6,091 bases of DNA from Candidatus Zixiibacteriota bacterium (lineage in GTDB: Bacteria > Zixibacteria > MSB-5A5 > GN15 > FEB-12). Position numbers and translations under genes: made by a program. Position 1 is the first letter of the stretch, and every line of letters begins with the position of its first letter. Of this stretch, positions 1 to 5,069 are shown one piece after another. Location: contig QNAF01000164.1 in the NCBI GenBank assembly GCA_003641405.1, positions 1-6,091 on the forward strand, written 5' to 3'. Below the pieces are notes generated by a model. That model made no database searches, had not been told where the DNA came from, and saw only the letters and a list, made by a program, of their open reading frames with translations.

Positions 1-478
1 CAACAACTTCATGCCCGCTACCGGGAAAGTCCTGCACTACTCAGAACCAGCGGGTCCGGGCATTCGTGTCGATTCCGGAATCATGGCCGGAATGGAAATC
101 CCGATCGACTATGATCCTATCATGGCCAAACTGATTGTGCATGCTCCTGACCGCGAGACGGCCATCACCAAGATGATCAAGGCGCTGCACAGCTACAAGA
201 TACTCGGCGTGAAAACATCCATGAGGTTCATGGTGGACGCGCTGGCACATCCGGAGTTCGCCGCCGGGAACACATACACGAGTTTCATCGAAAATCACAT
301 GTCGGAGCGCGAAACCGGTCAGGACGAGTGCAAAGAGTTGGCCGTTGCGGTAGCTGCTGTGGCATCGATGACTCAGGCCAGAAAGACGTCACATGTCGGC
401 GGGGCAGGGGAGGCCGCTGTTGCATCGCCGTGGGACAGTATCGGACAGTGGCAGATTGGAGACGCGATCAATGAGTAA
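1..478 (+). CDS. Biotin carboxylase subunit of an acyl-CoA carboxylase, C-terminal part (5'-truncated)
   Basis: This is the carboxy-terminal third of a biotin carboxylase, which uses ATP and bicarbonate to carboxylate biotin on a carrier protein in the cytoplasm. The frame is open from base 2, giving 158 residues; the family is usually 450-500 residues, so the ATP-grasp core lies upstream. Seen directly: NNFMPATGKV at the start, then GPGIRVDSGI, where the Arg matches the conserved catalytic arginine of the family's GxR-[VW]-[DE]-S motif, then YDPIMAKLIV and LGVKTSMRF, all hallmarks of the biotin carboxylase C-terminal domain. After the domain comes an Ala-rich stretch and an SPW motif (about nt 425-433). 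Such tails occur in the stand-alone biotin carboxylases of propionyl-, methylcrotonyl- and related acyl-CoA carboxylases. The stop codon overlaps the next gene's start, so the two are probably translationally coupled. The acyl substrate cannot be told from this subunit. Confidence 0.93.
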   Translation, partial: NNFMPATGKVLHYSEPAGPGIRVDSGIMAGMEIPIDYDPIMAKLIVHAPDRETAITKMIKALHSYKILGVKTSMRFMVDALAHPEFAAGNTYTSFIENHMSERETGQDECKELAVAVAAVASMTQARKTSHVGGAGEAAVASPWDSIGQWQIGDAINE

Positions 479-968
479 GCACGAGTTTGTCATTGACGGT
501 GAGCCTCTTGAGGCATCGGCTGAGAAAAACGGCGATCTCTTTGCTGTGAGTGTTGGTGAGCAGACGTTTGAAATACAACCGCTCAGTAATGGGCTGTTCT
601 CGGTCAGCGTTAACGGTGAGAAGAAAACTGTCGCTGCTTTCGCCAACCGCGACACTACCTACGTAGACATTGACTCCGTTCTGCTCGAATTGCGAGAACC
701 TTCCGAGGACGGTTTTGGGGGCGGTGCCGGTGATGCGGGTGGTGCCAAAGATAAGGTCTTTGCGCCGATGCCGGGCAAGATCGTCAAGATCATGGTCGAA
801 GTCGGTGACACTGTGGAACCAAAACAGCAGGTGGTCATAGTCGAGGCTATGAAAATGGAGAACCCGGTGTTGGCGAAAGCAAAGGGCACAGTTAAGGCCG
901 TTAACTTTGCCCCCGGCGACCAGGTCGATACCGACAGCCCGATTGTGGAGCTGGATGTGGAAGAGTAG
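471..968 (+). CDS. Biotin carboxyl carrier protein (biotin/lipoyl-attachment subunit of acyl-CoA carboxylase)
   Basis: This 165-residue protein carries the biotin that shuttles a carboxyl group from the biotin carboxylase to an acyl-CoA carboxyltransferase. The C-terminal biotinyl domain (about residues 95-165) has the canonical EAMKM motif at 125-129, with Lys128 as the expected biotinylation site, preceded by APMPGKIVKI and followed by GTVKAVNFAPGDQVDTD. A Gly/Ala-rich linker (about 81-94) separates it from an N-terminal beta-rich region (about 1-76). That region resembles the segment joining carboxylase and biotinyl domains in propionyl-CoA carboxylase-type alpha chains, an assignment inferred from position and composition. 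The ATG at 471 is chosen because GGAGA (458-462) sits 8 bases upstream and the product begins with the domain; an upstream in-frame ATG at 393 would overlap the biotin carboxylase by 86 bases. The split arrangement resembles oxaloacetate/methylmalonyl-CoA decarboxylase gamma-type carriers, but no membrane partner is seen. Confidence 0.93.
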   Translation: MSKHEFVIDGEPLEASAEKNGDLFAVSVGEQTFEIQPLSNGLFSVSVNGEKKTVAAFANRDTTYVDIDSVLLELREPSEDGFGGGAGDAGGAKDKVFAPMPGKIVKIMVEVGDTVEPKQQVVIVEAMKMENPVLAKAKGTVKAVNFAPGDQVDTDSPIVELDVEE

Positions 969-1000
969 CACGGTCCACCAGTTCTCAATTTTCGCAAATA

Positions 1001-1029
1001 GAAAAAGCCGGAGAGGTTATCCCCGGCTT
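1001..1029 (-). terminator. Intrinsic (rho-independent) terminator of the outer-membrane protein gene
   Basis: On the minus strand, AAGCCGG (1029-1023) pairs perfectly with CCGGCTT (1011-1005). The loop is about 11 bases and can pair a little further internally. The stem is followed by a short U run from the A tract at 1002-1006. It begins 25 bases past the stop of the minus-strand beta-barrel gene, so it terminates that transcript. Read on the plus strand the hairpin lies about 35 bases after the carrier-protein stop but lacks a T run, so its use by the carboxylase operon is uncertain. Confidence 0.8.
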
Positions 1030-1054
1030 CAAGCATTCTTACTCGTGTACTCGC

Positions 1055-1642
1055 TTAGAAGAACTTTAGTCCGATAGTTACCGGTACAAAAGTTGAGGCT
1101 TGATCATCGGTAGCAATACTCACGTACCGTACCTGGGCGAACAAACCGAATGCCGGTCCGCTGGCAAGCTCTAAACCAGCACCAACATTAAAGTACACCT
1201 TGGTCACGCTGGCCTCGTTGAAGTCGTACAGACCTGCAGCCAGGTCTGACAAACCCTCTATCTCAGTGGCCTTGATGTTGGCCATGCCAATACCGCCGAG
1301 AAAGTATGGTTTGATCGGAGCAGCCGGAAGGTTGGCTGAGAAACGACCATCAACTCCGTACATCCAGAGTTTGTTGGTGCCGCCGGATAGACTGGAGACG
1401 TCACCGAAGTCCATCTTGAAAGTGTGATACTCCAACTTGCCGACTACTTGGAAGTTCGGAGCGATCTTGTAGCCAACTCCGGCCATACCGTGGAAACCGG
1501 TCTTGTACATTTGATTCCATGCATCCGATGTCGGCATTGAGACAGCACCGCCGGCATACAGGGTGAACGGTGTTGGCATCTGGGCTGAAGCACTCACCGA
1601 GAATGCGATCAGGATTATCAGCGCCATAAACAGTTTTTTCAT
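1055..1642 (-). CDS. Predicted small outer-membrane beta-barrel protein with signal peptide
   Basis: The product is 195 residues. It starts with a classic Sec signal peptide: MKK, a hydrophobic core LFMALIILIAF, and an SASA|Q signal peptidase I site at about residue 20. The mature part has alternating polar/hydrophobic stretches rich in Gly and aromatics, for example FTLYAGGAV (26-34), GMAGVGYKI (52-60), PYFLGGIGMANI (112-123), VYFNVGAGLEL (149-159) and FGLFAQVRYVSI (165-176). It ends in TIGLKFF, and a terminal Phe is the usual outer-membrane insertion signal. Length and pattern suit an eight-stranded OmpA/OmpX/OmpW-like barrel (inference). The start at 1642 is favoured over an in-frame upstream ATG at 1795 because a near-perfect AGGAGG lies just upstream and the signal peptide begins there. 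Its function is unknown. It is transcribed away from the thiolase operon, and nothing links it to acyl-CoA metabolism. Confidence 0.85.
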   Translation of the reverse strand: MKKLFMALIILIAFSVSASAQMPTPFTLYAGGAVSMPTSDAWNQMYKTGFHGMAGVGYKIAPNFQVVGKLEYHTFKMDFGDVSSLSGGTNKLWMYGVDGRFSANLPAAPIKPYFLGGIGMANIKATEIEGLSDLAAGLYDFNEASVTKVYFNVGAGLELASGPAFGLFAQVRYVSIATDDQASTFVPVTIGLKFF

Positions 1643-1643
1643 A

Positions 1644-1652
1644 TCTCCTCCT
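1644..1652 (-). promoter_or_regulatory. Strong Shine-Dalgarno site of the beta-barrel gene
   Basis: Read on the minus strand, AGGAGGAG precedes the ATG at 1642 with only a few bases between. It decides the start: it places the signal peptide at the N-terminus and rules out the 51-residue upstream extension as coding sequence. Confidence 0.85.
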
Positions 1653-1669
1653 AAGTTAACAATCGTTAT

Positions 1670-1759
1670 GGTTTGTATCGACTGAGAGTGTGTGGACTTT
1701 AGCGGTTTGTCACGACCAGGATGTCTGACCATACGCAGCGGTTTTGTGAACCGATTCAC
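1670..1759. repeat. Cluster of GGTTT(T)GT repeats with overlapping inverted repeats, possible operator
   Basis: GGTTTGT occurs at 1670-1676 and 1704-1710, and GGTTTTGT at 1740-1747, so the copies begin 34 and 36 bases apart. The second and third copies share the longer AGCGGTTT. The third copy lies in two overlapping perfect inverted repeats: CGGTT-TTGTG-AACCG (1739-1753) and GTGAA-CCGA-TTCAC (1746-1759). The second of these abuts the putative -35 box at 1760. Binding by a transcription factor is inferred from position and symmetry; the motif matches no operator I can name with confidence. Confidence 0.35.
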
Positions 1760-1788
1760 TTGATCTTCCACCCCCATTTGCGTATATA
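1760..1788 (+). promoter_or_regulatory. Candidate sigma70-type promoter of the thiolase operon
   Basis: TTGATC (1760-1765) and TATATA (1783-1788) are separated by 17 bases, each matching four of six bases of the -35 and -10 consensus. Transcription would begin near 1795, leaving a leader of about 40 bases before the thiolase ATG. The spacing is ideal but the boxes are imperfect, and the lineage's consensus is unknown. Confidence 0.45.
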
Positions 1789-1822
1789 GACCCAAATAGA
1801 AATATTCAACACTATCTCTTTC

Positions 1823-1830
1823 GGAGGTGA
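1823..1830 (+). promoter_or_regulatory. Shine-Dalgarno site deciding the thiolase start
   Basis: GGAGGTGA is an eight-base match to the anti-Shine-Dalgarno end of 16S rRNA and lies 5 bases before the ATG at 1836. An in-frame GTG at 1827 lies inside this site and therefore cannot be the start. Confidence 0.85.
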
Positions 1831-1835
1831 GTTAC

Positions 1836-3026
1836 ATGGTAGATAGAAAAGAAGCTTACATAGTCTCAGCATGCCGCTCTGCTATCGGTGTGCTGCACAG
1901 CGGGTTAAGCTCGTTCACGGCCCCACAGTTGGGGACGCTGGCGATTGCCGAAGCGATCAAGCGCGCCGGGATCGACAAAGCTGATATCGAAGAAGTCATC
2001 ATGGGACAGGTCGTGCAGGGTGGGTCCGGTCAGGCTCCAGCTCGCCAAGCGGCTATTGCGGCCGGCATCCCAGGTGAAGCGGCCGTAATGACAATCAACA
2101 AGGTGTGCGGTTCCGGGCTAAAGGCCGTTATGCTGGCTGCCCAGTCGATTCGTGCCGGCGACCAGGATGTGATCGTGGCTGGTGGTATGGAGTCGATGTC
2201 GCAGACCCCGTATGTCATTCGTGGTGCCAAGACCGGAACCAGGTTTGGTCATGGCAAGCTGGACGATATCATGATCTCGGACGGGCTCTGGGACAGTGTT
2301 AACAACTTCCACATGGGCAACGCCGCCGAGTACACCCAGAAGAAAACCGGCATAACGCGCGAAGAGCAGGACGAGTTTGCCTGCAACTCGCATAATAAGG
2401 CGTTAGCCGCAATGGAAGGTGGCAAGTTCAAAGCTGAGATATTCTCGGTGGAAATCAAACAGCGCAAAGGTGATCCCGTAATCTTCGAGAAAGACGAGGG
2501 CCCACGCCCGGGTATCTCAATCGAGAAACTGGCGAGACTTCGTCCGGCTTTCGTGAAAGACGGAACCGTAACTGCCGGTAATGCACCGGGCCTGAACGAT
2601 GGCAGCTCTGCCTGCGTCGTGGTGTCGGAAGACTACATGAAGAGCAAGGGGCTCACCCCGCTGGCTCGCATAGTCGAGTACTCAGTCGGTGGCACGGAGC
2701 CGATCGACCTGTTTTTCGCTCCCATCGTTGCCGTGCGCAAGCTGATGAAGAAGATGAACGTCGATATCAACCACTGGGATCTCATCGAAGCCAACGAGGC
2801 CTTCTCGGTCCAGGCGCTGGCCGACGGCAAAGAACTCGGCTGGGATTGGGATCGTGTGAACGTCCACGGCGGAGCGGTGGCACTGGGGCACCCCATCGGC
2901 GCCTCCGGTGCGCGTGTCCTTACGACACTCATCTACGCGCTGAAGGATCGTAATCTGAAAACAGGACTGGCCACTCTGTGCCTCGGTGGCGGTAACGCCG
3001 TGGCCATGGCCATTGAAATTGTATAA
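1836..3026 (+). CDS. Acetyl-CoA C-acetyltransferase (thiolase II, acetoacetyl-CoA thiolase type)
   Basis: This 396-residue cytoplasmic thiolase matches the usual 390-400 residues of the family. It reversibly condenses two acetyl-CoA to acetoacetyl-CoA, or cleaves 3-ketoacyl-CoA in beta-oxidation. The active-site nucleophile Cys91 is in NKVCGSGLKAV. NEAF lies at 320-323, GHPIGASGAR carries the catalytic His352, and the second catalytic cysteine is Cys382 in TLCLGGGN. The segment AGGMESMSQTPY (115-126) is typical of biosynthetic/degradative thiolases. It is the first gene of a four-gene rightward operon; the next gene begins within about 25 bases. Pairing with a stand-alone 3-hydroxybutyryl-CoA dehydrogenase and short-chain acyl-CoA dehydrogenases favours C4 chemistry over long-chain beta-oxidation, but chain-length preference is inferred. 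An atoB/phaA/thl-like role is likely; I leave the symbol blank because the exact physiological role is not shown. Confidence 0.93.
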   Translation: MVDRKEAYIVSACRSAIGVLHSGLSSFTAPQLGTLAIAEAIKRAGIDKADIEEVIMGQVVQGGSGQAPARQAAIAAGIPGEAAVMTINKVCGSGLKAVMLAAQSIRAGDQDVIVAGGMESMSQTPYVIRGAKTGTRFGHGKLDDIMISDGLWDSVNNFHMGNAAEYTQKKTGITREEQDEFACNSHNKALAAMEGGKFKAEIFSVEIKQRKGDPVIFEKDEGPRPGISIEKLARLRPAFVKDGTVTAGNAPGLNDGSSACVVVSEDYMKSKGLTPLARIVEYSVGGTEPIDLFFAPIVAVRKLMKKMNVDINHWDLIEANEAFSVQALADGKELGWDWDRVNVHGGAVALGHPIGASGARVLTTLIYALKDRNLKTGLATLCLGGGNAVAMAIEIV

Positions 3027-3031
3027 CAGGC

Positions 3032-3037
3032 AAGGAG
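3032..3037 (+). promoter_or_regulatory. Shine-Dalgarno site of the hydroxybutyryl-CoA dehydrogenase gene (start ambiguous)
   Basis: AAGGAG ends 3 bases before a GTG (3041) and 12 bases before an in-frame ATG (3050). Neither spacing is ideal. The two starts differ by only three residues (MTK). I prefer the ATG because related proteins usually begin with a few residues before the KKVxVxGxG strand. Confidence 0.5.
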
Positions 3038-3049
3038 CAAGTGACCAAG

Positions 3050-3913
3050 ATGAAACTCGACGATATCAAGAAAGTAACCGTAATCGGCTGCGGAACGATG
3101 GGCAACGGTATCTCCCAGGTGTTCGCGCAGAAGGGTTTTGATGTCAACCTCATAGACATCGATCAGAAGTTCCTTGATCGTGCGATAGCGAATATCACCA
3201 AATCGTTCGACCGCTTGATCAAGAAAGAGAGGATCACTGAGGATGACAAGAAAGCAGCATTGGGACGTATCAATGCGACTACCGATCTCAAGGCCGCTGG
3301 TGATTCACAAGTCGTGATCGAGGCCGTGACCGAGAATCTGCAGGTCAAACTGGAGATTTTCGGCAAGCTGAAAGACATCTGTGCGAAGGACGCTATTTTG
3401 GCGTCCAATACTTCGTCACTGCCGATCACACAACTGGCATCGGCCTCGGGCAGGCCGGGCAGTTTCATCGGTATGCATTTCATGAACCCGGTGCCGATGA
3501 TGAAGCTGATCGAGTTGATTCGCGGCATGGCAACGTCTGATGAGACATTTGCTGTTATCAAGGAGTTAGCGGAGAAACTTGGCAAGACGCCGGTCGAGGT
3601 CAACGACTTCCCTGGATTTATCGCCAACCGCATTCTTCTGCCGATGCTCAACGAAGCCATGTACGCTTATATGGAAGGTGTGGGGACATGTGAGGCCATT
3701 GACAATGTTATGAAGCTGGGTATGGGACACCCGATGGGTCCGTTCGTGCTGGCTGACTTCATTGGTCTTGACGTCTGTCTGGCCATTCTGGAAGTCATGC
3801 ATGATGGGCTGGGTGATCCCAAGTATCGCCCGTGTCCACTGCTGAAGAAAATGGTGAATGCCGGGTACCTCGGTCGCAAGACAGGACGAGGATTCTACGT
3901 CTACGAAAAGTAA
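3050..3913 (+). CDS. 3-hydroxybutyryl-CoA dehydrogenase (3-hydroxyacyl-CoA dehydrogenase family)
   Basis: This 287-residue NAD(P)-dependent enzyme interconverts acetoacetyl-CoA and 3-hydroxybutyryl-CoA in the cytoplasm. The N-terminal Rossmann domain starts with KKVTVIGCGTMGNGI, giving the GxGxxG loop at 13-18. An acidic residue at the end of the second strand (LIDID, 34-38) favours NAD(H). Catalytic residues align with the family: Ser122 in ASNTSSLP, His143 in GMHFMNPVP, Glu155 in KLIELIRG (12 residues after the His, as usual) and Asn193 in GFIANRIL. The C-terminal dimerisation domain ends with GRKTGRGFYVYEK. At about 285 residues it is the short single-function form, not the fused FadB-type protein, so hydration needs a separate crotonase, which is not visible here. 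The next gene's ribosome site overlaps the stop codon. The start may instead be GTG at 3041. Confidence 0.93.
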   Translation: MKLDDIKKVTVIGCGTMGNGISQVFAQKGFDVNLIDIDQKFLDRAIANITKSFDRLIKKERITEDDKKAALGRINATTDLKAAGDSQVVIEAVTENLQVKLEIFGKLKDICAKDAILASNTSSLPITQLASASGRPGSFIGMHFMNPVPMMKLIELIRGMATSDETFAVIKELAEKLGKTPVEVNDFPGFIANRILLPMLNEAMYAYMEGVGTCEAIDNVMKLGMGHPMGPFVLADFIGLDVCLAILEVMHDGLGDPKYRPCPLLKKMVNAGYLGRKTGRGFYVYEK

Positions 3914-3923
3914 GGAGTGCCAA

Positions 3924-5066
3924 ATGGATTTCCACCTGTCCGAAGATGATCTGGAACTGAAGCAAATGGCGCGAGAACTCGCAGAGAAACGGATCTATCC
4001 GCGCGCTATGGAAATGGATGAAAAGGGCGAGACACCGCAGGACCTGATCAAAGAGTGCGCCGAGTTGGGGTATTTCGGTTTCACGGTGCCGGAGGAGTAT
4101 GACGGCCTGGGGATGAGCGCCACCACTTTCATGGGTGTGCTCGAAGAGATCTGCTCGGCCTGCGCCGGGTTTGGTATCATGCTCTCCGTGCATAACTCTC
4201 TTACTTGTGAGATTATCAAGCAGTTCGGCTCTGACGAAACCAAGAAGAAGTACCTGCCGGTGATGGCTGCCGGGGAGAAAATCGGTGCCTACTGTATCAC
4301 GGAACCGAACGCCGGAACGGATGTGGCAGCGATTGTTACCACTGCTGAGCTGAAGGGTGATTCTTATGTGCTTAATGGCACCAAGACATTCGTCACCAAT
4401 GCCGTGCATGCCGGGGTGTTCATCATTTTTGCCAAGACTCATCCGGACGAAGGCAGAAAAGGCATCTCCTGTTTTGTTGTGGACAAAGACAGCGAAGGGC
4501 TGACTATTGGTAAGCCGGAACAGAAATGCGGTATCAAAGCGTCCGATACGCGAGAGATCAACCTTCAGGACGTGAAAGTTCCCAAAGAGAATCTGCTCGG
4601 CAACGAGCGCGACGGTTTCAAGATGTGCGTCTCGATATTAAACTCGGGCCGTATCGGCGTGTCGTTCCAGGCGATTGGCACAGCGCAAGCCGCCCTGAAC
4701 GAAGCTATCAAGTACTCCAAGGAGCGTGTACAGTTCGGACAGCCGATAGCGAATTTCCAGGCTATTCAGTTCAAACTGGCTGATATGGCTACGAAGCTCG
4801 ATGCCGCGCGTCTGTTGGCCTATCGCGCAGCGCAGCTAAAGGATGAAGGCAAACCGTGTCACCGGGAGACTTCAATGTCTAAGTTGTTTTGCTCACAGGC
4901 GGCCAACTACATCTGTAATGAGGCGGTGCAGATTCACGGTGGCTATGGTTATATCAAGGAGTATCCTGTTGAGCGATATTTCCGCGATGCCCGTGTGATG
5001 GAGCTGTATGAAGGCACCTCCGAGGCGCAGCGCATGGTTATCTCACGCGATTTACTGAGGGACTAA
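3924..5066 (+). CDS. Acyl-CoA dehydrogenase, short-chain (butyryl-CoA dehydrogenase-like)
   Basis: This 380-residue FAD flavoenzyme oxidises an acyl-CoA to the trans-2-enoyl-CoA and passes electrons to electron-transfer flavoprotein. It is the usual full length for the family. The N-terminal helical domain (about 1-120) is followed by family signature 1, CITEPNAGTDVAA (124-136), which ends the FAD/substrate loop. The central beta domain spans about 122-235, and the C-terminal helical domain contains RVQFGQPIANFQ and QIHGGYGYIKEYPVERYFRD (signature 2). The presumed catalytic base is Glu363 in ELYEGTSEAQR, the position used by short- and medium-chain members rather than the isovaleryl/long-chain position. 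The ATG at 3924 is chosen because AAGGAG (3912-3917) lies 6 bases upstream. Context with the thiolase and hydroxybutyryl-CoA dehydrogenase supports crotonyl/butyryl-CoA as substrate, but other short or branched acyl-CoAs are possible. Confidence 0.92.
   Translation: MDFHLSEDDLELKQMARELAEKRIYPRAMEMDEKGETPQDLIKECAELGYFGFTVPEEYDGLGMSATTFMGVLEEICSACAGFGIMLSVHNSLTCEIIKQFGSDETKKKYLPVMAAGEKIGAYCITEPNAGTDVAAIVTTAELKGDSYVLNGTKTFVTNAVHAGVFIIFAKTHPDEGRKGISCFVVDKDSEGLTIGKPEQKCGIKASDTREINLQDVKVPKENLLGNERDGFKMCVSILNSGRIGVSFQAIGTAQAALNEAIKYSKERVQFGQPIANFQAIQFKLADMATKLDAARLLAYRAAQLKDEGKPCHRETSMSKLFCSQAANYICNEAVQIHGGYGYIKEYPVERYFRDARVMELYEGTSEAQRMVISRDLLRD
5057..5061 (+). promoter_or_regulatory. Shine-Dalgarno site supporting a TTG start
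   Basis: GAGGG, inside the last codons of the preceding acyl-CoA dehydrogenase gene, lies 8 bases before the TTG at 5070. An in-frame TAA at 5064-5066 bounds the frame, and the next in-frame ATG (5184) would remove the first 38 residues, so TTG is the only sensible start. Confidence 0.65.
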
Positions 5067-5069
5067 CAG

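Larger units (their letters stand above)
1643..1820. other. Divergent intergenic region between the beta-barrel gene and the thiolase operon
   Basis: This non-coding stretch of under 200 bases separates two divergently transcribed genes, so it should hold promoters for both. It contains a good plus-strand promoter candidate (1760-1788) and a cluster of short repeats at 1670-1759. No convincing minus-strand promoter was found. The frame extended from the beta-barrel gene across this region is open but is not preceded by a ribosome site and encodes no recognisable domain. Confidence 0.6.

Noticed and set aside
393..470. Longer carrier-protein start at ATG 393
   Set aside because: This would overlap the biotin carboxylase by 86 bases and add residues with no domain similarity; GGAGA is well placed for the ATG at 471.
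969..1054. Small gene or regulatory RNA between the carrier gene and the beta-barrel gene
   Set aside because: The gap is under 90 bases and is largely explained by the minus-strand terminator; no start codon with a ribosome site was found.
1739..1759. Palindromes upstream of the thiolase operon as a transcription terminator
   Set aside because: Arms are only 5 bases and no T run follows on either strand; a protein-binding site is a better reading.
1643..1795. N-terminal 51-residue extension of the beta-barrel frame, starting at ATG 1795
   Set aside because: It would bury the signal peptide internally, has no ribosome site at 1795, and covers the divergent promoter region; AGGAGG directly precedes the ATG at 1642.
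3858..3923. Upstream ATG 3858 for the first acyl-CoA dehydrogenase
   Set aside because: It lies inside the conserved 3' end of the hydroxybutyryl-CoA dehydrogenase gene, while AAGGAG and the family-typical N-terminus support 3924.
3795..4442. 215-codon open frame on the minus strand across the first acyl-CoA dehydrogenase
   Set aside because: It is antisense to a clear coding sequence, spans a gene junction, has no ribosome site seen and encodes a low-complexity His/Arg-rich product typical of shadow frames.
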